Shown: positions 44,189-56,151 of the stretch, in pieces
Position numbering within the stretch: the stretch's first letter is position 1
Layout of the letters: each line of letters begins with the position of its first letter
NCBI GenBank assembly: GCA_033977485.1
Contig: CM066994.1
Location: 24,768,681 to 24,832,680 of the forward strand
DNA length: 64,000 bases
Source: Hydrangea macrophylla
Taxonomy: Eukaryota; Streptophyta; Magnoliopsida; Cornales; Hydrangeaceae
Direction: 5' to 3'
Translations under genes and position numbers: made by a program
Notes under the pieces: model-generated
Database searches by the model: none
Told to the model about the DNA's origin: nothing
The model's input: the letters and a program-made list of their open reading frames with translations, nothing else

Positions 44189-46961
44189 TGTAGACACCCC
44201 AATTTTGACCGACCACCGAATTTAGGAGAGTGTCACCTCCGTATCCGATGATGACAAGGACCGGAAGATTCGAAGTATTCCAAACTCTTCAGAAAATCCT
44301 CTAAACGTGATAAAATTTCACAGAAAGAAGAAAAAACCAGGTATTTAGGAGAAATCAGGTATAAAACACAATTTTCGGAAAAGATCTTCAAAAATAAATT
44401 GCTTTGAGAAAAAGGAAGACCTAAAAAGGAGAAGTTCTGCAAAAAAACGGCACACGAAAGATTTCCGCGGCATTCAGTGAATGCTGAGCGGCACTCACTA
44501 AGTGCCGAACGGCATTCAGTGAGTGCCGGCCAACATTTTCTGACTACCGTTTGCTTTTAAAGTCTGTATTTTGCAGTGCAATACGTATGTGTATGCGGAT
44601 AAAAACAAAAAACTGATAAAGTAAGACTGACAAAAACGCGATAACCCATTAATTCTCGCGACATTTGATGAGAGCCGTGAGGCAATCACGCAGTGCCGCA
44701 GCGGCAGTCACGGAGTGCCGCAGCGGCAGTCACGGACTGCCGCACATCTTTGTGGACTGCCGCCCTGGGCAGCAGTCTGCCTAATTTCAGAAAGTACGCA
44801 TTGTACCACCAAATGAGAGATTTACACCTGTTTTTTGCTCTGAAATTCACTGAAAATACTTGGTAATTTTGCCTATAAAAGAGAAGGGATCTTCCTTGGA
44901 AGGGGAGGGGTGAGAATACAACAAGGGAGAACTACCACTACATCAACATATTTTGGGAGAGAAAAGAGAGAGTTTAGAGAACTATAGAGAAGAGTTTGGA
45001 AGATCTTCAAAAAAGAGAAACTTTGAGGATAGTTGGAGGTGATCCTCTAACCATAAGTTGTTTATTTGCATTCTTTCTTTTGAATCCTCAAACTATTTTG
45101 TTTTCTTTGCTTCATTTCTTTTATTGTTCATACTTCCTTCTTGAGACTCTTAGAGATCCTCAATATCTCTCTTGAAATCTCTTGAATATGATCTTTTGAA
45201 TCCCATGTAAGCTTATGCTTCACATGGGAGTCAAAGTTTGATCATCACTTTATTTTATAAGCAAATAGATGGATCCAAGTCCATACTTATGACTTGGGTC
45301 CTCTAAACTTGATGTCTTAGAGAATCCTTTCCATATTCTTTTGAGACTCATGAGTTTTAGTCATGTCTTGATCTCCAATGACCATCAAATGGTAGGAGAA
45401 GTGGTTTGGTTTAAACCCAACTTCATGGTTTGATAGTTGGAGTTACCAAATAAAAGTTGAACTTGACAAATGAAAACAGTGAGTTCACAAACTGTTTTTG
45501 ATCAAAGATTTTTAGTTCGAAATCTAACCGTTGAAATCAAGTGAAACCAACAGGAGAGTGTCAATAACACAATATTCTACCACTGTAATTTTTATTTTAA
45601 GGTGGTTCCATGTTTAAAATGGTTTGGTCATGAGTTTTGTGAAGTAACAATAATCTGCCCAGAATTTCAGAACAGCAAGTCCATTTTGAAATTCATAAAT
45701 CAGAATTCTAATGGAGTTTTTGGGGTCTCTAATAATTTTTTCTGGGTACCTTAATGTGTTAGGAAGATCCCCTAAAAAGATCTAAGTGTTTCTCATCTTT
45801 TTGCTATTTTTAAAAAATCAAACAATATCTCTGGACAGAGAGTTGTACATCTCTGAGTGATGTCTAGTTCTTGTCTTTTTCCCAGAGATCTAACCGTTGA
45901 AACCTTGATTTTCTTTTTGATTTGGAAACTAGACTCACAGAGGCATCTTGTGTCCAAAATTCACCGACATCAAACCATGGGAAACATGCTTTTTCGTTTT
46001 TTAAAGTGCTGGTCTGCTCTCTGCAATTTTCAGAATTTTATGACACATTTGACCAACTTTGTAAATAATGGCCCAAATGATTCTCCTATGACTTAGGGCT
46101 TAAACCATATCTTAATAATGATAATTTAGCTTAAATCCAGAGGCTAAGTGACCCAAATTAGTGAATAAATCTATGTCTTATTCTTGTTCACATCCATTCA
46201 TTTATGTACATTAATGCTCATAATTAGAACTAGTAATTGGATAAAGTTGGATTTCATTGCTTGCTAGATATAAGCTAGAGAATTAGGATTGATTGTTTGA
46301 TATCATATTACTATGTGAAGCATGTGGACTAACCTTTTGTTTTGTAGCGCTATTAAGGTATGACTTCTAGGACTCCTCTTTAGTTTATCTTAATTTCTTG
46401 ATTTTATTGATTTTTCGACTTAATGCGCGACACCTTAGAATTAGGTTTTGCCTTATGTGTATATGTGATTAGAGACTCTTTTTTAGGATTTTCTTTTGTT
46501 TGCATGCATTGCATGTTTAAATATCGCTGCTGGATCCCGGGTAAGTTCTCTTGTTCCTTATTGCATATCATATTGCTTGCTACTTGAAATATGTGGTTTA
46601 TGAATGATATTTTGTCATTAGCAATTTTACACCCTTTGGACATGCTTTTGTGATGTATATGTATATATATTAGTTGAGGGCGTGCTTAGATTAATAAATT
46701 TGATTAAAATGATGTTGAGTAGAGGCTTATCACAAGATAGGATGAGAGAGGGTGTTTTAGTCTGACGGGCTCCTTCCTCTCTCATTCCATAATCCCCGGA
46801 CCTAGTTAATCTTTGGTTTCGCAAACGATCAGTTTCCTTTCAAAATGGTTTCTTAATTTTTTCCTTTTAAAAATTAAGTGGCGACTCATTTGTTTTTGAA
46901 ATTGATTTTGAAAAAGAATTTTGAAAGAAAAGATGTGGGTAAGAAAAATGCGATATCCACA
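44189..46961 (+). repeat. 3' LTR of element D (2773 bp)
   Basis: It starts TGTAGACACCCC, ends GATATCCACA and is followed by the TSD ggaac. TATA box at 44874-44880. The palindrome cluster (~44463-44765) has one unit less than that of the 5' LTR. Confidence 0.95.
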
Positions 46962-46966
46962 GGAAC
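46962..46966. other. Right TSD of element D (ggaac)
   Basis: This matches 13999-14003, left of the five stranded LTR bases at 14004-14008. The match across 33 kb shows that D and everything in it is one insertion event plus later nesting. Confidence 0.9.
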
Positions 46967-48070
46967 TTAATGGGACCATATACTTTCATTTCCAATTTAC
47001 AGAATTTGTTTCCGTTAACATTTTCGGTACCGCTAATTTTTTACCTCCATGGCTATATATACATATATAGGCGTCTATACATAGTTTCGATACCCCAGGC
47101 TTGTGTGTAATGACAAATACTACATTATGAGTGGGTTCGAGAGACTCACCGAGCGTTAGCTTGGGCGGCGCGACTTGCCGAAGAAAGACGGAAATTCCGT
47201 AAAAATAAAAGCTTCAAGCTTGGAATGGCTATGGTTCCTTGAGCTTCTTAGAGCTTACTGCAACTTATTTCCTTGCTGTGATATACCTTGATTTCCAGAA
47301 ATGGAAATGTGCTTATGTGTGAAAGTGAGTAAGAGAGTAATGGAGCTTGGGAGGTATATGTGGGTATGTTGGTATATATATATATAATCCGAGAGAGAGA
47401 GAGGAAGAAGAGCTTGAGACTTTTAATGCTCTCTGTGAGAGTTGTTGCAATTAAGTGTGTGTGGGTATAATGCTAATGCTAAGAGAAATGCCTTGCAAGT
47501 GTGCACATTCTTATAAGCTAGGTGATCAACATTATCCATCTTGCAAGTTGCAAGTGCAATCTATGAATGTAATGATTTCGAGAATATTGTTACAGTTATG
47601 TGATTGATGCAGTCACTTCAATAATTCATCTGGTTAGTTAATCAGTTTGATCAGTTAGTCCAGTTAGGTTGGTCTGGGTAGTCTAGAAAAATAGCCCAAA
47701 TAAATATTAGGGACCAAAAATGTAATCAACGTGATTAATATTTTATTAATAGTTTTAATCCCAAATTATAGGGTAACTTAGGGGCACAGTCTTAAGCAAA
47801 ATTAGTTCAAATGAAATTACTAACGGGTCACAAAATTAATGTTATATAATTATAATAAATCAACATAAGTATTTTTCATTTATGGAATTAATACTACAAT
47901 TAAAAATAGCACATAGCAGCAAAGTAAAATGGCATTGTATTAATAACTAATAACACGAGTATTATTTAATAATTAGAATAATACCCCAACTAAAAATTGA
48001 CAAATAGTAAATAAATAAAAACTAACATCTCTTATTTATTATTAGGGGCGCGAAAATACAGGTTGCTACA
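46967..48070 (-). repeat. LTR of element B, 5' part
   Basis: This continues the LTR split by D. On the minus strand the start is TGTAGCAACCTGTATTTTCG (48070 leftwards), a typical gypsy LTR start; joined with 11550-14003 the LTR is ~3.56 kb, close to that of element A. A TATA-like (ta)n stretch at ~47370-47388 is followed, on the minus strand, by AC/CT-rich leader-like sequence. No coding frame. Confidence 0.75.
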
Positions 48071-48128
48071 CTATTAATCGGCGCGTACTGTATTGGTGGC
48101 ACCACCAGTGGTGGTGGTTGTTGTCCGA

Positions 48129-48818
48129 TTACATTTTGGTGTGGCCAAAAGGGTTGTCCCTATGACTAATGGCCCAACTGTTGTTCAAACACAGGCTTGT
48201 AGTGTTGGCTATAGTTTTGTTGAGCATTAGCCAATCGGCCATCATGATCGAATGCAGCAGTTTCTGGCCTTGGTGATGATGGGCCACTTTGACTGCCATT
48301 GCCTTGGCTGACAGTCGGCCTTGTCCCCAAGTTTTGTGGGGCCCATCAATTTTCTTCCCTTTGTTGGGGATAGGACCGACATCACTATTTCTCCTTAGAG
48401 GGATAATGAACTTCTCAGATTTTGATAAGTCCAAATGGCTTTGTACAGGAGCCTCTTCCTAAACTGAGGGTAACGGAGTAGTCCTTGTATTCATGGCATT
48501 TATCTTTTCAGACAAATCCATAATTGCTTTTGTTGGACAGTCCTGGCTTTGTTGGCCTGTTTTCAAGAGCTCATGGCTACTCTTAATCAAGATGAATGAA
48601 TGTTCATCCCTTTCTGTGTTTCATTTGCCCTGCTCTATCAAAGGGGTTAAGTGACGTGACAGTTCATCTGAAGAAAACTTCAGACTGTCTTGACCTTCTT
48701 GGTCAACTAATTCATATTCAGACCCTTCATGTGGGGGGTCTTCTTGGTTAACAAACTCAGAAGTCTGGTTTTCTTGCGTACCATGACTTATCACTTTAGG
48801 TCCCACCGGGCGTGCCAA
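48129..48818 (-). pseudogene. Element E: degenerate internal coding remnant, unidentified
   Basis: On the minus strand one frame runs from 48818 to 48129 through in-frame stops at 48623-48621 and ~48462, about 230 codons. It begins MARPVGPKVISHGTQENQTS, is acidic, then basic (KGKKIDGPHKTWGQGR) and His/Lys-rich. It starts at the presumed primer-binding site of element E and is cut at 48070 by element B. The position suggests gag or an accessory gene, but no motif confirms this. Confidence 0.4.
48799..48817 (-). other. Presumed primer-binding site of element E
   Basis: On the minus strand tggcacgcccggtgggacc starts with TGG 4 nt after the LTR end. I cannot assign the tRNA. Confidence 0.45.
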
Positions 48819-48821
48819 AAA

Positions 48822-48876
48822 TGTTCACTGTAAGTTGGGTTTGGTGCTTGGGCATGCCAGAATCCTCTAGGATTCA

Positions 48877-48944
<68 letters not shown>

Positions 48945-49784
48945 ATGTTTGTGTATGTGTCTTTGTGTGTGGTTGTGAGCCAGTAATCTATGTGGTGTGA
49001 GTTGATTTGACTTGGAAACAGGCGATTATGTATAACGAACAAGAATTAAACTTACTAAAAATCCTCAAACAGTGTTGAACCACACAAGTTTGATAAATGC
49101 CAAAATCATGTAGGAAATACCTCAAATGTTGCACCGAACTTCATTTCCATTGATATAATGAGATTACAGATGTGAGAACTTGGAAAGATACAAAAACTAC
49201 TGAAAAAGTTCTGGAAACCAAGGTATTCAAGCTATGGAACTGTGTAAAAAGGGTAAAATCTAAACTACTGGGTGCTGTTGAATGCTTTTTGAATGTTGGT
49301 TTCGAGTGAGTTTTTGCGAGAGAGCTTTTCGAGGCCCCAACACTAGTATGTATAGCTCTGGCTTGGAAACAATTGCTCTGGACGTGTTTTCAAAATTTTC
49401 GGACCCACTACCCACATTCTAGATACCCACGTTCTGGATCCACGTGTTTAAAACGTAACTGCCTTCCATCGGTCAACATGGTCTGATATTGATCCTTTGA
49501 TTTGGACACCTAGGTGTTACTATCTTCATCTCGGGTCTCTTTTGCAGGCTGATTGGTTGGACACATTCTTTGATGATTTGGATTGATATTTTCCATTACA
49601 TTGGTCCGATGTTGATTTAACTAATTTTGTTCTGATATCGGTCTACTGCTCCAGACTACGATCAATCCTTGAGTCATGTTGACTTAGGGTCCAACTCCTC
49701 AGAGTTTAGGGTTAAGGCTTTCTATTCTTGGCATGTTTGGACCTCGATGGCCTAATGGGCCCAGCAGATTTTAGGTGTCAAACA
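48822..49784 (-). repeat. LTR of element E (963 bp)
   Basis: On the minus strand it starts TGTTTGACACC (49784 leftwards) and ends CAGTGAACA at 48822, next to the primer-binding site. It contains a (GT)n microsatellite at 48877-48975. The other LTR would lie left of the window. Called from the TG...CA ends plus the primer-binding site; only one copy is visible. Confidence 0.6.
48877..48975. repeat. (GT)n microsatellite
   Basis: Interrupted GT repeat with a few ta and tt interruptions, ~100 bp. Confidence 0.95.
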
Positions 49785-51130
49785 GGTAACTAACAAAGTT
49801 CGAGCTTATACTATAGGGACAAGAAAACTTACTTATCGCCAACACATGTTAGTGCTTCTTCTGTGGCGCAGCTAGGAAGGGCAACCAGAGCAGCAGATCG
49901 AGCACTATGGTTTACTAAGGACTTGATTAATACAGTGACAGGAAAGAAATCAGCTACCTGATATTCATTTTTAATCTAGATATGAAAGTGTCACAACTCC
50001 AATGAGCAAGGTTCATATAAGGATCTACGAGCCGCTCCCAATACTTGGGATTTAGAGTTGCTTTTCGTACCAAGTTTTGCATACAAAAGGAACATCCAAT
50101 AAAAATGATTGAATTCCCACTCTCCTAAACACATTAGCTAGCCAAACTATCCGTGTTTAACTCTTCCCACTTCCTCCTCCTACCATTTGTACAAATTAAA
50201 AATAGTCTAAACATGCGAATTTCATAACCATAAAGAAGAAAGAAAAAGAGAGAGAGAGAGTGAGGGGGGGGGGGGGGGGGGGTTAAAATACATTTTAGTA
50301 TCCTCTAAATATACCAAAGTTTCACTTTGGGCACTACTTTTCAGTTGAAACACTTTGGCCCTCGATTTATATAAGATCGTTAACATTGTAAATAAAATAC
50401 ATAACGGAATGGACCAAATAGAGGACTTAAAATGAAACTTATGAGGACTTAAAATGAAACTTATGTGTATTTACAGGGTAATAAAATGTTTTCAAACCTT
50501 AATAACTTTTGTGTATTTACATGTTAATAAAGTGATTCAAGCCTTAAATGTTTTGAGCCACATGGTCCATTCAGTCAATTTCTTTACAACATTAACCATG
50601 GTTTATCAAAATGGGTGTTATATTGTATATAGGCATGAATCACTTTTCAAAAGAGTAATGCTATGCTTTCCAATTTTGAATCCCAAAGTTTGTTCTTAAA
50701 TGGCATAACAATTGCACCAAATGTTTTTGTAGTGATTGATGGTACCACATGTCATATGCATGTTTATACAACTGACAATACATTTGGGAACCAAATTTGG
50801 GATTCATATTTGGGAAGCCTAGTGTTATTCTTTTCTAGAAGTTAATATTTTCGAAGGCCAATACATAAATTAATTCCACAATTCTACAAATTACATGTAC
50901 ATAATTACACTTTTAAAAAATGGGAAAATTTGTGAAAAGGTTATTAAAAGGAGGTTTATTGGGATTAAAGACGATTTAAAATGCACATTGAAAACAAGTC
51001 CTGCCAGAAAAAGACAAAAGAAACAAATTTAAAAAAACCGCATTTACCCTCGCCACACGCGCCACATGCACATGATCACAGCCTGCACAAGCGCGTCTCA
51101 CGCCCATGGCTGTCTTCCCAAACTGCTTGT
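49785..51130. other. AT-rich flank, no gene supported
   Basis: Contains an exon-like stretch (49833-49914), a (ga)n and poly-G tract (~50248-50282), and small frames (e.g. 50454-50699) without motifs. Confidence 0.5.
49833..49914 (-). pseudogene. Exon-like remnant, unidentified
   Basis: On the minus strand an 82-nt stretch lies between an acceptor (ccttag) and a strong donor (gtaagt). One frame reads ARSAALVALPSCATEEALTC without stops and looks like real protein. No other exon was found nearby; it may be a captured or decayed exon of a host gene. Confidence 0.3.
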
Positions 51131-51138
51131 ACCATGCA

Positions 51139-52576
51139 AGCATTGTACCATATAAATTTTAATTTCGAAAAAATGTTTTTAAACTTTAAACCTCCGTAAC
51201 TTTTGTTCTACAACTCTATTTTTTGTAAATTTTGTACCGTTAGAATCGTGCCGACGAGATCTACAAAACTAGTACCATTGTTGATATGTTTTGAGCAAAA
51301 AAAAAATTTAAGTTTTTACATATATGAATAATAAGTGAAATTTCACTTATGAACTGAAATTTCACTAAATATATAAAATGTTAAGTGAAATTTCACTTGA
51401 CTGGAAATAATGTCCTGCTCTTTACTGCATATTATGTCAATCTCCCTAACTTCGAATTTATGCGTACAATACAACTTCGAAGTACATTTTCCTCACTTGA
51501 ACAATGACGGGATGATCTCAATGTCCATAATAGCATTGTAAAAACTAAAAAGTTTATCATTTTATAGTTCAAAAATGAGTGGTGCTTATGAATTATGGCC
51601 AAGTTAACATTTTAATACAAGAAATTTGAGTCATACTTTGTATTAACGACCGATGAACTAACTACCAACTTAATCTTACTCAAGTCGATCTTATGTTTCT
51701 TCTTTCTTGTGATCATAACATCTGATGGTTCAGTTCAAGTTTACTACATAAATATTAAGTGAAATTTCACTTAATATTTCAACCTCCATAAATATTAAGT
51801 GATCATAGCATCTGCTGGTCGAGTTCAAGTTTACTAAATAAATATTAAGTGCATGACCAGTTCAACCTCCATAAATATTAAGTGAAATTTCACTTAATAT
51901 TTCATGTACTCTGTGAAATTTCACTTATTATTCATATATGTAAAAACTTGAATTTTTTTTTACACATATGAATAATTTCAATTAATAAGTGAAATTTCAT
52001 TTGTTATTCATATATGTAAAATTTGAAATTTCACTTATTATTCATATATGTAAAAATTGAACTTAGGGCTTTTGGGGAGGAGCTTTTAAAACTCTAGAAT
52101 GGAGCTTTTAAAAGCTCAAGGTTGCTTTTTGCCTTCATGATGTTTTTTTGAAGAGTAATGTGCTACTTGTACAAAATTATCAAACAACTTAATAATAAAT
52201 TTCATTAGCGACTTTTAAAAACCGCGTAGGGGCCAAACGAAGCCCTAATCTATACTTAAAGCATTTGCGACCCCTCTCAATTTGCCCCTTTTTAAACTAA
52301 GAAATCTTACAATAGAGAAAATTTCAACCTCCATTAAGTGAAATTTCACTTAATATTTCATGTACTTAGTGAAATTTCACTTATTATTCACATATGTAAA
52401 ATTTTGAATTTTTTTTTTTGCTCAAAACATATCAACAATGGTACTAGTTTTGTAGATCTCGTCGACACGATTCCAACGGTATAAAATTTACAAAAAATGG
52501 AGTTGTATAACAAAAGTTATGGAGGTTTAAAGTTTAAAAATATTTTTTCGAAATTAGAAATTATACGGTAATATGC
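51139..52576. mobile_element. Foldback-type element, ~1.4 kb, with internal palindromes
   Basis: The arms at ~51145-51330 and ~52405-52570 are inverted copies (e.g. tttaaactttaaacctcc on the left and ggaggtttaaagtttaaa on the right; gagatctacaaaactagtac on the left and gtactagttttgtagatctc on the right). Between them the palindrome aagtgaaatttcactt occurs about ten times. No TSD was recognised and the exact ends are uncertain. No coding frame. Confidence 0.7.
51333..52382. repeat. Dispersed AAGTGAAATTTCACTT palindromes
   Basis: About ten full or near-full copies at ~51333, 51352, 51381, 51757, 51880, 51914, 51984, 52023, 52338 and 52369. Several lie beside ttatattcatatatgtaaaa-like sequence. 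Confidence 0.85.
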
Positions 52577-52579
52577 TCA

Positions 52580-53740
52580 CACCATGTGAGTGGCTTAGGA
52601 GACATTTCCCCAGTTTTAGCGCGCGTGTTGGGGCAGGTTAGCGCGTGTGTTGGTGCTTGGGGAAGAATTTCTTGCGCATTGTGCGCGCTTGACTTGGATT
52701 TTTAACAATTCCTTTAAAGATAGTTTGGTCTAATGAAAAGAGTAAAATGGATTTGAAAAGTGATGTTTTAATATTGTGGATGTAGGTTAAAAATGGGCCT
52801 GGACTTTTGTCCTTATTGAGTTTGTTGTTAATAGGCTGTCTTTTAATCCAATTATGCCCAACTTTAAGGACCTTAAGCCAAGCCTCTCTTAAAAAATTTT
52901 GCAGGGGCCGAGGGCTTCGGGCCTCTACATGGCTCCGACCCTGCTTAATTGACACTCTTTATTGATTAAGGGCCCAAAGTGTTGAAATTTAAAATGCAGT
53001 GCCCATAGTGAAAATACTTCAAAATTATCCAGTATTAAAATGTTTTTTAGCACAAAAAAGAAAAAAAAAAAAAAAAAAAAAAAAAAACTAAGGCTCACCC
53101 TACACGGATGAGAACAAGAGAAGAAAAGAAGGTGTTGAATTTTTCCATCTTAAAATGGTGACCAAAAGGTTTCAAATTGTAAACCAGGATCATGAAAAAA
53201 CCTCAAATATATATCACATACCCTCCCACGGTGGGGGTTTGTATGCTAGTGAAGGTTGTATAAATGGCATATTTGTTAGAATACAATAGAAAATCAAATT
53301 CAAGAAAAATGTTCTAAATCCATATTGTGTTGGCCTAGTTTTTCATTTCAGAGTGAACTGAAGAAGGTCCCCACCACTTGGCTTTCGTTTATATGTCTTA
53401 AAACTTGGCATGAAGAAGTGACATCCATATGTGAGGTAATTAAAACAATCCATGTCTAGGTCTTACACAATCAAGAAACTCAAAGCTGTTAAAGTGAAGT
53501 GTAATATATTTAAGCAAGAAAAAACCCAAAGATACATATAAGTACAAAATTTTAGGGCTAAAATATTCTTGAGTTTGCTCGATTTTTCTCCAAAAATTTA
53601 CACCTTCAACAGTCAATGCATGTGTTAATGATCATTGTCAACTGAAATCAAATAAAAATTGATGATCTAAAGTGATGCAGTTGAAATAAAGGGGACATAT
53701 GTATATGCTGAGAGTTTAGAATGGTTTGGGATTCCATGAT
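52580..53740. other. AT-rich stretch, no gene
   Basis: Poly-A tract at ~53057-53088. A short minus frame (52955-52638) has no motif. Confidence 0.5.
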
Positions 53741-53742
53741 AG

Positions 53743-54222
53743 CAGGGGTGGACCTACCCTTGGGACCAAAGGGGGCCATGGCCCCTGCATAATTTTAGAA
53801 TTATTTTTATATCTACATGTAATTTTTCAAAAAGTTTTGTGCCTCAATGAAATTTTGGAAATTTATACTCCTGGCCACTATAAAATTTTGAAAAACTTTT
53901 TATATGTACATGTAATTTTATATAACCATTCCAAAAAAGTTTTAAATGTCAATATGTATATGTAATTTTATAAATTTAGCCCAACTTAAATTGTTTTTTT
54001 TACCATTAGACAGCTTTACAAAATGCAGCATGCGATCAAAGAGTATTGTAAAAAAAGTGATATACAAAAAAAATTTACTCAAAAATATGAATAAATAGAC
54101 CCAAAAAATTTTCCCAAGGGGGTGCAGCCCCCGAACCCCTGTATAAGTCCACTGATATATACACGCCTATTCTATTTTGACCCCCCCCGCCCCCCAACTA
54201 CAAATTTCTGAATCCGCCACTG
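53743..54222. mobile_element. hAT-like element, ~480 bp
   Basis: The ends are CAGGGGTGGACC (left) and, inverted, CAGTGGCGGATTCAG (right), fitting the CAGNGGNGGA start of plant hAT elements. No 8-bp TSD is visible (catgatag against attacatg), so it is old or the ends are misjudged. No transposase. Confidence 0.5.
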
Positions 54223-55160
54223 ATTACATGTCATTCGAATAACCATGACAATGAATACTTTTCCCAAATGGACTGTTTGGTTTCCCGTGGGTTCTATTGC
54301 AGCCGAATTGATCAACTCAGAAGCCTAAAAAAAAAACTAAAAAAGAGTTACCAATTACTTGAATGGTTTAAAAACTAAATAGCATGATCATATTTTACCG
54401 ACGACTTAAAAAAGTCAATGATTACAAGAGTTCAGAATCGAAATGAGAATGTTCAGATTTTTTTTTTTGAAATTTAATCCGACAACATAATTTCCGATCA
54501 GTTTCATCCGAATATCAGCCCTACATCAGCCCATTTCTCAAGTAGCATCAAGTTTAAGCTAACTACCAAAATAAATCAACTAATTTCAAACCACAATCAA
54601 ATTGGACTAATTTCCTCGCAATCAAATTTTTGGTTCCTCAAATGTATCAACTTAGATCTCACATAGGCCAAGTTCCCCAATAGCATCAAGTTTAAGCTGA
54701 CCCCCCCAAAAAAAAAAAACTGACTTAAAACCACAATCAAATTGTGTCTAATTTCCTTACAATAGACATAGTTTACTCTGTACTACCGTAATGAGGTTTC
54801 ATTAGTAGTAGAATATATATACCGAAACAAAGACATTAATTAACTGTTTGGTTGTACACAAAATTAAGAATTGATCTATTTAAAATGAGTACATTTATGT
54901 ATGAACCCATTTATAGGTGTTTGCTTGTCAAAATGAACCAATTACAAAAATCAACAAATTTGGACTTACTATATAAAATCAGAATTAGATCATTTTATCT
55001 AAAACCTAAAATAGCCTAATTTAAAAATGAGACTGAGTTCATTCACATCTAGCCCTAATTGAAACCCATAACCATGAAACCCATCCCTCCATATCCACCA
55101 GCAATAAGTGGATTTGGGTTGACCTAAATTCCTTGTGCGGGTTAATGTAGGCTGACTTTG
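54223..55160. other. AT-rich stretch, no gene
   Basis: Includes two related segments (~54530-54600 and ~54665-54740: tagcatcaagtttaagct and following), an old duplication. Confidence 0.4.
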
Positions 55161-55440
55161 CAAAATGACTATTTTGCCATTAAAACTTCAAAATGTCATA
55201 ACTTGTTAAAATTAAACCAGAATTGCATACTGTCAGGGCCTATGAGCTCGTATTAATATAAAGAACATTTTGAGAACTAAAAAACTACATATACCGCAAA
55301 ATGACTATTTTTCCCTTGAAGCTTCAAAATGTCATAACTTGTTTAGATTAAATCAGAATTGAATACTGTCGGGGGTTGTGAGTTCACATTAATATGAAGA
55401 ACATTTTGAAACTTAAAAAGTACATATATAGTAAAATGAC
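55161..55440. repeat. Two tandem copies of a ~136-bp unit
   Basis: gcaaaatgactattttgcc at 55160 and gcaaaatgactatttttccc at 55296 start units that stay similar throughout (tcaaaatgtcataacttgtt, aagaacattttga). A third start is at ~55431 (gtaaaatgacc). Confidence 0.85.
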
Positions 55441-55765
55441 CAAATTGCCCTTAGAGATTCTAGGGTTTACCAATGATGGAATATGAGAAAAATACAAAAC
55501 AAATTGAAAAGGGGTTGGAGAGAACGAGGGTTTAGTGGATTACCCTGGGTCTTAGGCCCTTGGGAATCAGAAACGATCATGTGTCAAGATTATTAAATTT
55601 ATTTTTTTGTGGTCGCAATATACATCAGTAGTAGTGGTTAGTATGTTAAGGGGTGAGTAAGCATGGAAATTTGCTCCGGTCCGCGGGCGGCCAGGGAAGT
55701 GCGGTACTAAAATAAGCCCGAAACCCAACCCGTCCATACATCGAGCAAGGCTCGTCCAAGCCCAT

Positions 55766-55830
55766 AGACTTTTGGGTGGACTATGGGTCCCTCCATTAGA
55801 CTTTTGGGTGGACTATGGGTCCCTCCATTC
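55766..55830. repeat. Tandem duplication of a 33-bp unit
   Basis: gacttttgggtggactatgg and the following gtccctccatt occur twice in a row. Confidence 0.9.
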
Positions 55831-56151
55831 AAAGTTTGACTCGAAGCCCAAACCCGCTACAAATCCTTTGGCCCACCCAAACCACTCGGCCCAGCCTGTT
55901 CTCCATCCTAAACAGTGATAATTTTTAGAAAAAAACGCAACCTTTTTTTTTGTTGTTGCTGCTATGGGCAATTACACTCACACACACATAAGAAGTCAAG
56001 AACCATCCACACATGACTAGCTAGGCAGCCAAAGGCCCACAACTACATAAACTTTCATGCATACTCTCCCCCATAATGTAACTTTCTATAACACTTGATT
56101 CAATCAATATTTGTCTAATAACTAGTAATTGTCCGTGCCCGGGGCCACGGG

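Larger units (their letters stand above)
14004..46961 (+). mobile_element. Element D: Tat-lineage Ty3/gypsy retrotransposon with antisense genes
   Basis: LTRs start TGTAGACACCCC and end GATATCCACA; they flank a tRNA-Arg-type primer-binding site, gag, protease, RT, RNase H, a second (archaeal-type) RNase H, integrase, two antisense genes, a tandem repeat and a polypurine tract. The dual RNase H and the antisense genes 3' of pol are hallmarks of the Tat clade (compare Retand-type elements). The TSD is ggaac (13999-14003 and 46962-46966). Its 5' LTR contains solo LTR C after base 5, and its gag contains a CACTA transposon. Without these two insertions it would be about 20 kb. Lesions: frameshifts near 32131, 34000-34099 and 35300, a stop at 36077, and RT YVDD changed to YVDN. 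Confidence 0.93.
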
